DNA of 64,000 nucleotides, taken from NCBI GenBank assembly GCA_015179125.1, contig WHVA01000007.1, positions 434,001-498,000 of the forward strand. Reading direction: 5' to 3'. This document shows positions 33,053 through 46,156 of this stretch, piece after piece. The notes under the pieces are model-generated. The model saw nothing but the letters and a program-made list of their open reading frames with translations, had not been told where the DNA came from and did no database searches. Numbering within the stretch: the stretch's first letter is position 1; every line of letters begins with the position of its first letter. The position numbers and the translations under genes are program-made. The DNA comes from Gautieria morchelliformis. Taxonomy: Eukaryota > Basidiomycota > Agaricomycetes > Gomphales > Gomphaceae.

Positions 33053-36000
33053 TTAAGAGCGTGAACGAGTCCGTTCATGCCCAGAAGAGGAGGCATAGTC
33101 TGGACCATAATCACTTGGTCGGCGATGATGTGATGGTCCTTCAGATCCAGTCATACGTCGCTGCCACATCTCCAACTCTTGGGATAATGAGTCTAGTTCT
33201 AAGACATTGTCCTCGCTAGAATGACTTCCATGCTGCTCGGAGACTCCAGAGAGTGGCCTAATTCGGCCGAAATCGGTTTGATCCACCTCGAGCAGCAAGC
33301 CGATCTTGTGGCTCAGCTGCTCATTTTCTCGCTTGAGTGACGCGTTTTCGCTGCTGAGCTGTTCCAGATAACTCTCATGATGTCCCCCACGTGCCGCAGT
33401 AAGGGAGGCGCGAAGACGTTCGATCTCACCCTCTAGGTCTTGAACCGTGATCAAACGATCGTCCGCCTCGCGTTGAGTTTCCATCATTGAGTCACGTAGA
33501 CGATCCACCTCATCCGCAGTGTTGTCCAATTTGCGATGGAGATTAGCGTTGTCTTGAGTAAGACGTTGGTTTTGGCGTTGCAGGTCGCCGAGCTGTCCAC
33601 GCAGTATGTCACTGCCATCATCTGATCCAGGGGTGTTACGGCCATTCACACCACGGGCCTTAATGCCGGCCGGAGATCCGCCTCGCAATGCAGTGATCTC
33701 AGCCTGTAAGTCCTGGTTGGTGCTCTTGACCTTGGATAACTCGTCTTTCATGCGTCGCAATATCTTTTCAGTGTGCCTATGAATGCAAGGTAAGTGATAA
33801 CCGTGAGAAAATCGAACCAAAGAAGACAGACTTGACGTAGTGAACTGCAGTCTTGTAATCCTCTTCCAGTTGTGCCATCCGAGTCTTATGACTGTCTTCG
33901 GCTTCCGCGAGCTTCCGCTCGGCGGCTTCAACACGGTTAACCAAGGATCCTTCGCCTGGGCTTGACCGTTGACTAGAGCGAACTTGATCCAACTGACTGG
34001 ATAGAGAAGCCGCATGAATCTGTGCATCATGGTGACGCTGATTAGCCAAGTTCAGCTGCTGAAGAACTTCCTCGTGCAATCGTGTCCGTTCCGCTAGCTT
34101 CTGCTCAAGCTCATACAAGCGTTCAGAACCTTCTCCTCCAGTTTTATTGTTCATTTCGTCCTCATCAACGACTATCCCATTCTCTGCGAGATAGTTGCGC
34201 AAGGTACTGAGACGGACTTCGTGCTCAGATAGGTTTTTCATTTTCTCTCGCAGCTCGATATCTTTAGAGGCAACATCCTTGCGTAATCGTCCACTGTCCG
34301 CCAAAGCACTGGCAAGCTGTGCCCTCAAGCCAACAAGCTGCGACCTCAATGACGATCGTTCCGTTTGAATAGCATGTTCCCGCTGACGGCGTTCGCCGAG
34401 GTCCTTTTCGGACTGATTAACTCGTTGACTTGTCTCCTTGAGCATTTGACGAAGCGAAGCAGCCTCCGTTTCTACAGCTTCGAATTTTTCCTCCTGGCTC
34501 CGAAGAACCCGATCCTCGTCAGCCTTGAGATCCCTATGGCTATCCAGGAGCTGCCCAAGTCCAGACGTAGTGAGCGTACGAAGTGTATCTGCCTCCGCGC
34601 GCGAAGCTGCCCAAGAGTTCTCAACATCAGCGAGTTTAGCTTGTGCTAACTCTGCCTCGGAAGTCTTAGCCTCAAGGTCGTTTCGCAATTCCAGCATGTC
34701 CTGTTCAAGTCGTGAGACCTGCTCAGTGGCTCGACGCCACTGGGCGACAAGCTCATCGCTTCGCGCGGCGGATGCCTTCAACGCTGCCTGGGCCTGTTCA
34801 AGAGCCTTGAGGTGCTGATCGCGGGACTCCGTAATGGCCTCTATTTGACCATGGACGTTCCGCTCGACAGCCTCCCTCTGATGAGTGGCTGAGTTGAGCG
34901 AAAGTAGCTTTTCCGCGTGTTCTCGCAGGGATGCCTCCATCTCGACATGTCGTCCATGTAAGTCGTTATGTTCCTGCGATATGCGTGAATGGGACGTCTC
35001 CAATATCTCCGCTCGTTTGCCAGCTTCCGTCGCACGGGCTTCCGCCTGCTCTCGAAGCTGTGTCTGCAGCTCGAGGGCCTCCCCAAGTTCAATGATTCTG
35101 CGGTCCTGTGAGCTCCTACTAGATGCTAGATTGGCTAATTGCTTCTCAAGCTGAGTTGAGCGCTCCCGGTCTAATCGTAATGCTTCTGCAGTTGAACCAG
35201 ACTCGTAGGCAGCGAGCTTTGCGCGGTAAAACGCGGCCTCCTGCAGCGCACCACTTCTAACGCGGTCAGCCTCAGCGAACCGGTCCGAGACCGCATGTGC
35301 TTGCTCAGCGACAAGATTCTACGTGAACAGTCAAGAGCTGCTGAAATTCACGCGGGAGAACACGTACGAGGATTCTCGCACGAGCACGCTTCAGCGCCAA
35401 GACGATATCACTCAACTTTCGTACGTCATCGCCCGACTCTGCAGAATCTGCACCATCCTCCCGTATCAAGGAGTCCGAGTCGCCCTCAGTGAGGGTTAAG
35501 TCCGAATCCCATATGAAACCTGCTTTACTTGCTTGGGATAGTGCTGCACGCATCCACATCTCGCGCCGCTTCGCCGTCTCGAGTTCAGCCTCTTTCTGCT
35601 TGAGCATGTCGACTATGACGCTACCCCCAGAAACTGGACGTCCTGGGGATCCCGGTCTGCTCCCAGGCGCGAAACCATTCGTAACAGTGGGCGAGCGTGT
35701 TCCAAGTGAGTAAAATGCATCTGGCGGTGGTTGACCACGGTCAACATTAGGCGATGGGCTTCGCGCTGACAATCCATTCCTTCCCATGGCCACTGAAGTT
35801 ATGTTCGGGGGTTGCCCATTACTGACACCTGGCTGCAGGGTAGGCGAAATGGCACGCGACGGTGCGCTCGACGCATTTCCGGGACTCTTGGCACGCGACA
35901 GGTCGGGGGACACCGCCCGATCACCTCCGCGCTGGAACAGAGCGGACTCTGTGCTCGGCGCCGAAACCTGGCGGTTCTGGTCGTCTGATGGGTCATCGAC

Positions 36001-37895
36001 TCGCTTCGGGCGGGTGGGTCCTATCGTCGCATTCACTACAGTAGCTGGCGCAGAGAAAGGCTGCATAGGAGCACCATTAGCAGGTCTAATCCGGGAACCT
36101 GAAGGAGATAATGCGCGGTCAGTCTCAGGCCCTGTAGGTGACATCGTGCGCAGGCTTTGTGGTCCAGCCAGTTGTTGCTGTGGCGGCTGCTGCTGGGGAG
36201 GAGGGCCCTATAATGACAAGAATAAGATTTAAGCATAGACTGCAAGAGACAGACAGACCCGTCGGGTATCAGCAGCACCCTGTGATGACCCAGGCGGTCG
36301 ATTAGATTCAGGATATTTGATGTGCTCTTGATACCACAATAAGCTGGGGATGGAAGAATAAGGAAGAATAACAAACTAGTATCAAGGACGTGAATGACGT
36401 TGGTATCCTCTGTCTTTGTCAATCCGAACGACTCGCCACCTAGGACAAACACGCGCGTGCCTGACGAGGACATCGCATGTCCAGATCTTCCACTCGGAGC
36501 CGGACCCATATTCTGAAACATATACCACCGTTGGTCTGAGTGGAGGTGAGCAGCGAGAAACACTAGTCACAGAATATAGACGCACTGGAGATTTTGAATG
36601 CGGCGAGATCGCCCAGGTCCTTACCGTCGACTCCGCGGCCACCAAAGACATACATGACATCATCTACAAGTGCTGCAGCGTGTCCCTCGCGGGCGGCAGG
36701 TATGAAACCGATACAATTGAGCTCTTTCCAGGTACGAGTAGCGACGTCAAAAGCCCACGTGTCATTGTAATGGAATTGGCCGTCCGTGCCCCCAAAGCTA
36801 AAGACCGTTGAGTTAATCAACACATGATGGACGTTTGACGCGAGAGACATACACGAATACTTTGTCATTGTATGTGACACAGACATGTCCAGTACGCGCG
36901 CGAGGGGCGGTAGTTGGGTCCGCAGGTCTGTACTCTTCCCACACCGGCGCAGCAGCTTTCACTGCAATGCAACCTCAGAACAAGAACGATACCTACACGT
37001 GCGGATACCCACAAGAATTCAAATCAAAAGCCCAGAGATCATTAAGAAACTGTCCCTCTACCTGGCCGGCAAAGACGAAAAACTTGGTGCCAACCATAGT
37101 AACTGCATGCCCATATCGACCAAGAGGTGCATCGCCACGGGTCGTGACCTTGGTCCACTCACGCGTCGCTGTGTGGTTGCAAGTCAGAGGGGGGAATCAG
37201 GAAAGATCGAGGAACGCACAGATGTTGAGAAGGTAAAGTGCATCGTCCTGCTTTTCATCTGGATGAGCCTGGCCGTCCTGCTTTGTATCGCCTCCCCAGA
37301 CGATAAGGACGGTGCTGACAAGTGCACTAGCATGCCCAACTCTTGGGGGAGGCAGATCGCCGACAGTTTGAAGAAGAGCAGCCGTTAAATCCCGGGTAGA
37401 GATAAGGTAGAGATCTGAGCGCACAGACTCGCGCACAAGGCCACCAAATAGATAGAGCTCCCCATTGGGCGCAGCTGTGAGCGGAAGAGAGTGGCCGTAC
37501 CGCGGAAACGGGGATGGAGATGGCGTTGGTGGACCTGGTGCATTAGCCCGTTGCATAGTGATCGCCGGCGGGAATGCAAGACGACGGGTAGACCATGGGA
37601 AGTTCTGGGGTCTTGTCTGTGGAGCGGGAGCGGTGGTTGCTTGGGGAATCATGCTATAACCCTGTCCTGGAGTAGGGCCAGGTGGTGGTGCACTGGCAGC
37701 AGGGAATCAAATCGGTACTGGTTGGAGTGGATTGAATAACACACACCTAGGCTGTTGTTGCTGTTGTTGTTGCTGCTGCTGCTGCTGGATGAGCTGCTGA
37801 GTCTCTCTCGTCTGAGCCAGGGCCTGGCTGGGCGACTGAGCGACAGTGACAGTTGCAGCAGTGCTGGGTTGTCTCTTCCTCGAGAAGAAGGACAT
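33053..37895 (-). CDS. Tea1/Kel-type kelch-repeat and coiled-coil cell polarity protein
   Basis: Large protein with an N-terminal kelch beta-propeller and a long coiled coil, as in fission yeast Tea1 and budding yeast Kel1, which mark growth sites. The start is taken at 37895 ([20 protein letters not shown]), although the frame is open further upstream. A run of 12 glutamines encoded by CAG/CAA follows at about 37755-37790. Kelch blades include [60 protein letters not shown] and [21 protein letters not shown] serine/proline-rich segment (about 35600-36150) precedes heptad-rich coiled coil from about 35300 to 33250. Convergent with RRP5 (154 bp between stops). Confidence 0.85.
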
Positions 37896-40800
37896 CCTCC
37901 TAGAGTTCTTTTTGCCTAGGAGAAACGACGTGGCTGAAGGATGGGCCTTGCTGTTGCGCTGGACGATGTGGTCGCTGTCGTGCGCGACGAGCAGGCTTGG
38001 CCACGGTTGTGAAGCAAATATCCGACTGGGACTCCGTTTACTCACGTTGACTAGTATGGGTGCTTGCTGGCACGCCCTTGCCGCTGCCAGGCCGCGCTAA
38101 ATAGCGAAGCGACGCTCCCACATCTTCCCACAGCAATGAGAACGAAGTCTGGCAAGTCAGATACAGCAGTAGTACATTATTAACGCGAGAACACCACATT
38201 CTTGGTGATCAATTTTGGTGTCACGCCGCCTTCAACTCATCCAACTTCTGCAGGCACTAGTTGAAAACACCGTCGAATTTGAGCGGCACACTCATGTTGA
38301 GCTTTCAAGCCAATAATAATAACAGTAGCTGACCTGATCGCTGCAGGGTTATCACCATTAGTTATTTAATTTCATCCCGCCCTTGCACGGTATATGTAGC
38401 TCGTTTGTTCAGTGTTGCCAAGGTAAACGTCTTCTCATTCGCGAATGCCAGAAATGATGATCAATGATTGGATGGCGTGCGCAGCTATGCAAGGTCCTAT
38501 TCTCAACCGCCAAGGCCGGATTCTCCTCCCAGCAAACTCACTGCAGGCAACTGTTGTTGATTAACGCTTCAGACCCTCAACAAACTTCATTTTCTGTCTT
38601 CAATGGGATGCCCAGAAGTCCGGAAGGAAGCCCTAGATAAGTATGCATTTGACCGAGGGCTCGAAGGACTCGCACCTCCCTGATCAGCCAGGCCCAATAC
38701 TTATCTACATTCTCAACTCCTTGGCTTATTTCTCGTCCCTTCATGTGGCGTGCAAAGCTATTCCTGTGGAACAATGATGGGTCATTTCTCCAAGAAAGGC
38801 GGATCGAACAGGCCTCATTCTCGGGCAAAGATCACCCTCACCCAAACCACTCCAGGTCGTCTATATACACTCGTTGTAATGGGATTTGGATGGCAAGGAG
38901 ATGTAAAGACTAGAGCCTCGGCCGTGATGTATTAGAGTGTGGAACTGCCCACACCTCACAATACGCGGAGAAATGTCGGCCAAATGTGTAGGATCTCGAT
39001 TTCTCAGTTCCCGAGTAATCTCGACTTGAGTCGGCCGGCTTACACTCCCAGTTTTCATATAGTATATTCCTTGCCATTTGTCACTTTACTTGTCACACAT
39101 AAGAATTGAGCCATTGCTCTACTATTTGGATACTAGAGAATATTTGTTTCTAGTCTAGATTACTATAGGGCGTTTCACGAAGGCGAATTCAAAATTATCG
39201 GTTCTCATGGCATGTAGAGCATATATTTACGTCTACGTGCACTCTAATAGTTCGATTCAATTTCCACTGGGGTTCAGTTACTGCACACGGTGATACCTAT
39301 ATCGCAGCCTGAGTACACGCTAAATGTGGTTCCAACAGGCTTAGCTTCAAGTCGGTCAGGCCCTAATGAGTTTCCGATGTCGATGTTGGCGGCTTGAGGC
39401 TGCAGACCGACGGTTCTTACTCACCATCGAACACGGCCCGGTTATGCATGGTCCATCTTGCAGCAATCTGCCCCACTGCCACTTAATTTGCTCCTGGTTC
39501 GCCGTTCATTCTGAGCCTTTCCTGACATCGCTGCGACCCCATCATTCGCCTTGTTGATCTCTCTTTCTCCCTTACGCCTAAGTGGAATTCCCCTTTCCAC
39601 CCCCAATTTGATTGACGCTCCCGAGTGACATTCTGGCATTAATATCGCCCACGCTGTGTACCTGCACTGTCCCTTGCTCTCTTGCAGCGCCTCGGATCGA
39701 TTAATTCCCCCCAGATTTGATCGTGACACTTATGCCACAATGATCAGCATTGCTACGTATGGGCCGGGTACTAGCATTGTGTCGTGGATCCACCCCTTCG
39801 AACGTTTCGTCACATGAAGGCTTCTTCCCGGTCTTGAGTCTTATCAACGGATCTCTGCACAGCGGCGTCTTCTGAATTTGCAGAAATCGAAGATGAGCTG
39901 CTAGGGTTCTAGACTGCTACCGTAATAAATGGTGCGCTGTCATGCATCGCTCGCGAAACGTGGAAACAAGCATGAGCGATGATCGAAACTGCTTGACTGC
40001 CTTGGCAGGTTGCTCTTCCTGCTCGTAGTACTCCAGCTGTTTGCTGATGTTCTGACGACCTCATATTCATCCAAGCTTGATCGGTTTGGTTGGATTGCCG
40101 CTGTCCCCAAAATTTCAAAAATCCAGATTGGGTCGTTTTTCTCGGGGGAACAATTACAGTAACCACGCCTCTCTGCGAAAGATATAGCTTTGGCCCGAGG
40201 GATGCACTGAACGTGAGAGCCACGAGATGTACCATGCCATCTGCCTTCGGGAGTGCATTCGGGGGTTGGCCCAAGGGGAGATGGATCCACTCCATATGTG
40301 GTGGGCTGGTACGAGTCGGTTCGCAAGGCGTCGACGGAACCGACTTGTTACAAGTCTTAGATTGCGTCGTGACAACACTAACGCAAGTGTTGTGTCAGTA
40401 GCGAAATCCTGGTCCGTGATTTCTTCTGGTGAAGCCCCATCGTCTATCGCTGTCCGCTCCAAGCACGCTTGGCGGTATGGTCAGCGTGAACAATTTGTTA
40501 CATGAAACGTAAGGGTAGACGTGGGATCGTTGGCTTGGTATTGAGGGAAGCAAGGTGTGTGCCATATGCATGACATGCAATTGGCTCGCATGCACAGCTG
40601 GGCTTTCTGGTCCGGAGGAATGTCTGTTGACGCGACGTACGTATAGGTGGTTCTACTGTCGACAGTGCGAAATGAGTTTAGTCCTTCGGCTTCGCGTGCC
40701 ATTTACCTCACAATAAATCACTCCTCAATGCCACTGGGGTCTCTTCGATCCCTATTTTCTTGCTTTGGCCTGGTTTCCCATACTTCTGGTCCTGCTCGCT

Positions 40801-41750
40801 GTCGTCTTAAAATTTACATCATTCGGCGGGGCTCACCATTAATATATTGGTCACGCTGCTTTCCGTCATAAGGGCATACCATATCAGAAAGGCAAGGTGT
40901 GTCATCACAAATATGTTCCTGCACCAGAAGACCTCAACGAATTAAGAGAACTGGCACGGAATGCGCTGATTCTTATTAACAATTGACTCGCTTGTTCGAA
41001 ACGGGATACAAGTGCCGATGGCCAGGATTGTGCTGACCCTGGTAAAGCACGTGCGTGTTGACTTCAGAAAATTCGTTGGCACCGCCGAACCAGGCTGCGG
41101 TATGTACGGGGTGCAGATGAGTTGATCACAAAAATACTAAGCCAATCTGAAGTTAAGGATAGTACCGTCGATTGCATAAACTACGAACCTGTTGAGGAGC
41201 ATTGGCAGCATTGAGCTGTTTGTCGACTCGGTAATTTGTGGGATGGGGCAGTAGCCGTGCATGAACGGATCGATGTGTGTCAGATCTCGGCAAGGTAGGC
41301 CATGTTAGGTCACGGGGAAACGATGGGCCCAGCAGATCCATGAGCACCTATAAACCCATGGCGTTCCAATATTGCAGGGATTTTCGTCACAGCATTCTTA
41401 CGTCCAAATCTGCTCTTGTGAATATCACATCTTCTCGGAAGACAATACCCTCTGTCGTAATGGCCCAAAAGTAGGTGAAAAGTCACATCCCGGCCGTAGT
41501 AGTTGTATAGTCGCGATTGAGCGCGGGGAACGATGGCGTTAACATAGCGAGAGGCCCCTAGGGTGAAGTGAACCGTGTCCGATGATACACTCATCGCGCA
41601 CTCCATGGAGAGTCGTATCTTATCTAAGCTTTTGGGGTTCATCCGCATCTTTTGGACATGTGAGCCCGTGCTTCCAGGGACGTCATTTGATATTGGTTCC
41701 GTGATGCCCAACTAATGTGCTAAAAGCGTTTCTCGACCTCATACGCCACA
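37896..41750. other. Gene-poor interval
   Basis: About 3.9 kb with no reading frame that has family resemblance or convincing splice structure. Short open frames on both strands overlap one another and have no domain-like composition. The first few hundred bases should hold the promoter of the kelch gene. No transposon ends or tandem arrays were recognised. Confidence 0.45.
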
Positions 41751-41810
41751 GCACACCAAGGCGCCCTGAATAGCTCAAATTGACGATATCGGACCGGTGT
41801 GGCGCCGCAC

Positions 41811-41819
41811 ACATATAAG
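41811..41819 (+). promoter_or_regulatory. TATA box of the metallothionein-like gene
   Basis: CATATAAGG lies 83 bp before the ATG at 41902, followed by a C/A-rich leader (41840-41900). The spacing is right for a TATA-dependent fungal promoter with a short 5' UTR. Confidence 0.5.
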
Positions 41820-41901
41820 GCGCTGCCAAAGGACGGGAGAACCAGTCAGCGAAGACATCCCAGCACTCCTCACACATCTCCACAGAAATATAAAGCTTAC
41901 C

Positions 41902-42183
41902 ATGGTCAGCTTTCTACTTCAGACTGCTTTCACCTACGCTCAGGCTGACGCGCTGTGTTAGTCTGGCACTAAAGAATGCGAAACAACCAAGGGCCAGGGA
42001 GGATCTTCAACTTGCCAGTGGCCTAGCTGCGGGTGTAGTAATCCTCCCAAGACCCAGGCGGCTTGCGGAGCCTCGAGCTGTAGCTGCGGCTCGTAAGTTT
42101 TCTGTATTGATAACTGCATGGCGCTGACTATATCTCCGTCCTTAAGTACTTGCAGCTGCAAGCAAGGAGAGTGCAAGTGCTGA
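41902..42183 (+). CDS. Small cysteine-rich metallothionein-like protein
   Basis: Predicted 53-residue protein with 10 cysteines. Exons are 41902-41904 (ATG only), 41962-42092 and 42156-42183, with introns of 57 and 63 nt (GTCAGC...GTTAG; GTAAGT...TGCAG). Without splicing, the ATG frame meets TAG at 41959-41961. The product starts MSGTKECETTKGQGGSS; its cysteines then fall as TCQWPSCGCSNPP, AACGASSCSCGS and CKQGECKC. Repeated C-x-C, one aromatic residue and small size match basidiomycete metallothioneins, which bind Cu(I), Zn or Cd in the cytosol. A TATA box and short leader precede it. The specific metal cannot be told from sequence. Confidence 0.6.
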
Positions 42184-42436
42184 AAGCATGCACAGCATCG
42201 TTTCACGTGTGGACTAGTCATCCGATCCTTCCCATGCATACGAATGTACCATCAGTTGTAGTATGCACTATGCAGTTATCAGTCAAATTGAACAAACCAT
42301 ATGGATCATGTGCACCTCAATCTGCGGAGAACAGTGCGATAGACCACAGATGCCGAAGTGGATAAAGTCATGTCGATAATCATGGGCGCTGCAGCAGGAG
42401 CAAATTTTGTTTAGACCAACTTTGAACGCGTCCTGT

Positions 42437-42458
42437 GACGCCCGTCACGTGACGCGTC
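42437..42458. promoter_or_regulatory. E-box palindrome upstream of the 42470 gene
   Basis: GTCACGTGAC (42444-42453) is flanked by inverted GACGC and GCGTC arms and ends 11 bp before the start codon. CACGTG is the core of bHLH sites. Confidence 0.4.
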
Positions 42459-42469
42459 TTACCCTCAGC

Positions 42470-43179
42470 ATGGCGTCCAGGTTGAAGAGCGGGCGATTCA
42501 TAGGTGCAGCGACGAGTGAGAGCGCTCGCAGGCAGCTTATGCAACCGGTCCCATGCTGGGAAAAGGTATGGGTGGTTCCCGAAGATGCTGCGCCGGGGTC
42601 GACACTCAAGGTCCTGAGATGGATGAAGACAGATAAGAAGCAGGTGAGATCTCCCCCAGAATTGCTACTGAATATCTTATAACCCCGTGGACGTTCTCAA
42701 AGCAATTCAGTGATGATGAGGATACGGTAGACGAACCCTTGGCTCCTCTGCCAGATGAGCCTTTACAGGACGAAGAGGACGATGAAGAAAAGGACCAGGA
42801 TGATAATGCTGACTCGGGAGCTCCCGCATCGCGCGACGTCTCGGAGCCTGTTACAGCACAGCCCTCCGTCGCTCCAGACGACGTCGAGACTGAGCCAAAA
42901 CCTCATCCACTCTCCATCTCGCTTATTCCCGACTCGGAGGCACCAACAAATGCAGAAATTGTCGATGACGGCACATTGGATTCTTCGCTGAATCCATCAT
43001 TGGCTGTCCCAGCCTCCTTGAGCGGTGTAGGAGTCGGGGAGCAGCTGGACGGGACTATCGACGGCATTGATATGCGGCAGTTCGCAGCAGGTGTCGAGGC
43101 TTTTGATCCGAATGCGGTGGAGGACCAGGTCATGCAAGACGCCCTACAGAATGGAATGCCAGAGATTTTAGGGAAATAA
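42470..43179 (+). CDS. Conserved hypothetical acidic protein
   Basis: Two exons, 42470-42643 and 42703-43179, separated by a 59 nt intron, give 216 residues. The N-terminus is basic and ordered (MASRLKSGRFIGAATSESAR, CWEKVWVVPEDAAPGSTLKV, WMKTDKKQ). The rest is acidic and disordered (PLPDEPLQDEEDDEEKDQDD). The two-part layout looks like a small conserved basidiomycete chromatin or transcription-associated protein, but I do not recognise a named family and assign no function. Confidence 0.7.
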
Positions 43180-44244
43180 GCTGGAAATACTGTATGTGTG
43201 CCATACATATGTATTAGTAACGCATGGAACTTATACTAGTAGTACTGTTTGCAAAAAAATCAGACGCGAGCTTCTGTACCGCAACAACTTCCTGCTCTGT
43301 TGGTGTATGGACTAAGAAGTGTGCCAAACCGGTCTATGGTTAGAATTCCATTCGCCTCCATCGAAGCTTCCTGGAGCAGAATCACTAGGAGTAGACCAAG
43401 CGCCCCAATTCCACGACAAAGATATGCATGCGGTGGCTCCCGGCCATCCCGCATTGCTAAGAATGATCAGCCGCCGTCATTTGGAGCTTAATGGGGACAT
43501 AGCCAGCGAACTATTAATTAGTACGCCTGCGTTATGTTCCGTATGCATCGGTGGAGCCTATGCATCAGTGCTTCGCGAAACCAGTGCTCCACAGTATTCC
43601 TGGAATCACTGATGAGTACTCTGAGGGCGGTTAAAGGGACTGAAATAACAGCAGCACAGCTGCAAGTCTCCTCGCGGGACTACAGGTTCTACACGGGCCT
43701 GTGCCAGCTAGTGACTTCCCAGAGAAAAATAGAACAGGCTCACGAGCGACACAGCTCTGGGGTAACTTGCATCGGTTCGTGAATGCTTTTTGGGAATGCA
43801 ACAAGCCATCCTGGTGTAGTGCTTCGAGAGGGCTCGGAGAACAGGCAAAAGCAACGCAGCAAGATCTCCCAGTGACAGGAATACGCTTATTAGCAAGTTG
43901 ATTTGGCTGCTTTCTGTACTTCGAATCAGTCCAATTTTTAATGACTGTTATACTCGAAGTTTTCACCATGCTTCAAGCTTCAATCGGTGACTGTGAACTT
44001 GCAACTCAATGAGCAATCAACGACCATGACGCATGATGCCTCCGTACAGTCTTCTGCCACGTACCACGTATATGGCATATACGTGGTACGTGGTAAAAGA
44101 ATGGTGTGAATCGGATTTTGGAATGAGTACTGTATCCAGCTGTGAGGATTACGGTGCTACAATTGTATTATTTCAATCAGACGCCCATACGACCGCAAGT
44201 AAACCAAGTATACTTACGCGTTCCGAGTCGCGCTTTTCACCTCG
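43180..44244. other. Intergenic, with a 37-bp perfect hairpin
   Basis: About 1 kb with no supported gene. The only notable feature is an exact palindrome with 18-bp arms at 44057-44093, 151 bp before the Sld2 start codon, which contains CACGTA motifs on both strands. Confidence 0.5.
44057..44093. repeat. Perfect 18-bp-arm palindrome
   Basis: Arms CCACGTACCACGTATATG and its exact reverse complement, separated by one G. It can form a cruciform or hairpin. Confidence 0.9.
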
Positions 44245-45976
44245 ATGGACGCGACGGCCGTCAAGGCAGAGATCAAGACCTGGGAACACGAGTTTCGTGC
44301 ACACAATGGTCGTAGCGCAACCATAGAAGACGTCAAAGCACTACCTCACATAGGTGTGTGGTTGGCTTTGCGCATTCATTTTCGCCCAGCGATTGACGCG
44401 ATCGCAAGCCGAGAAATATAAACTATACAAGAAGCTCACGAAGGAGGTAGTGCATATTCGTGGAGAGCGTCGGGCAGATCTGGCAGAGCCACCCCGAACG
44501 CCATCGCCCCATGAGGGACGCACACGTCTGCTGTCTAGCGACGCCCCAGCTGCAATACTGCCTAAATCACGCCCTGTTGCATCTTCCTCAAAGATAGAAA
44601 CCAAGAACCCATTCTCTCCTGTGAAGAAAACCCAATGGGCAGCGCCCAAGCCCAGTAGCAGCACCAATCCATTTCTTACGCCGGTCAAGGCGACTCGCAC
44701 TCCGTCTCCAGACCCTTTTCTGCCTTCCCAAAGCGCTCCTTCACCTTCCGTTCGACAGAATGCAGCCATTGTCAAAGCTCGAAAACGACTTCGCGGCGAG
44801 TCAGTATCGCCCTCGCCCCTGCCGCGCGACAAACGCCGTCGTGCTACTGGCCTTGATCCACCTGCGTATGCGCAGGGACGAAGTATCTCGCCTCCAGATC
44901 ACACAGCAGAGGAAGCCAGCAGCTTCGTGGACGACTCACCTGTAAAACCCCCAGCTGGCGTCAAGGCATTTTCGCCTCTTTTCAAGGAGGCCATGCCTCT
45001 TTCTCAGCCTACACATTCCAAAGCAAGCAACCTTACAATCCGGGGTAGGGCTCTCTCGCGGGCTAAAACACTACCAAGTAATTTGTTTGGGGCAGTGAAG
45101 AAGGATGTCAAGGATGTGGAAGGTGGAAGGGCCATCCTTGAAGTGACACCGGCTGGTGCATCCAAAACTTATACCAACGGGAAAGGAAAGCGTAAACAGG
45201 AAGAGAGGTCTCTTGACGGAGCTCACAAAGCCAAGAAGAAGAAGGCGCTCCCTGGTCCCAAAGGTCTCATACCCTCGAAGGACGATCTGTTCGAAGACCC
45301 CCCGCCTACCGCATCGACGTCAACTGGAACGTCTCGAAAACGTTCCTTGTCTAAAGTGACTGAATATGGCAAACACGGGAATCAGGACGAAGGCCTTACT
45401 TCGAATCGATGGGGTTTGCTACCGCCATCTCCTCCGCCTCAGAATGACGACGCCGGGCGGTATAACCCCAAAGGGAAAGGAAAGACGAGAGACGCTCCGC
45501 AGAGAAGGAACAAGAAGGCTAGGGTGTCTGCTGCAGACGAGGATGACGCTGAAGATGATGCGACGACATCCTCAGAAGGCGTCGAAGTGAACGTTGTAGC
45601 GTGGCGTGGCGGTTCTCACTCCCCACAGTCGCAAGAAACAGATCTAAGACTAACAGTAGATCCGGAGCTGAAGCAATTTCATCTACGGACTGGGTCGATG
45701 GATGCAGCAGCAGAGTCTGCCTTGCCAAGCCTGGAGAGCTTCGAAGTGGACCTTCCAGAAGAGATGCGGAGGGTGTTAGCATTTTCACCCCATGATGGAG
45801 CGAGGGAGATGGAGGAGGAGGATCTAGTAAATGGACTGATGCGTGGGCGGCGAAGAGCGGGTGGAGAAGTGTGGGCACCTGGAGAGGTTGGAGGCGAGGA
45901 AGATGGTACCAAACGCGTTTCCGAGGAGGACGAGTGGGAAGGCGAGGGCGTCCCATGGGAAGTTGCAGAGTTGTGA
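44245..45976 (+). CDS. SLD2: DNA replication regulator Sld2 (RecQL4 N-terminus-like)
   Basis: Nuclear protein that is phosphorylated by CDK and then bridges Dpb11 to load the replicative helicase. Exons 44245-44353 and 44409-45976 (intron 55 nt) encode 558 residues. The N-terminal Sld2 homology reads AEIKTWEHEFRAHNGRSATI, EDVKALPHI and AEKYKLYKKLTKE. The middle is disordered and basic with many S/TP sites (PPRTPSPHEGR, NPFSPVKK, NPFLTPVKATRTPSPDPFLP), as expected of a CDK target. The C-terminus is acidic. The start is the first ATG in the conserved block. Confidence 0.82.
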
Positions 45977-46156
45977 TATTATTTGCCTACTTTCGTCTCC
46001 ACTCTGAAATGCAGTTTCTTTGGCGATACGTGCTGGATACGTACGCAGCACGCAGTGCTGATTCCTGAATGGGCGTGGTCACTCTTTTGTCAGAATTAGA
46101 ACTCCGACATACATATGGGAGCATCCACATGAGCAACAAGCTTCGAACCACGAGTC

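Noticed and set aside
40090..40505. Overlapping open frames on both strands near 40.1-40.5 kb
   Set aside because: Four frames of 90-130 codons overlap each other with no homology; treated as chance.
41310..41711. 133-codon open frame on the minus strand in the gene-poor interval
   Set aside because: No recognisable family or compositional signal, no splice partners, and overlapping frames of similar length exist.
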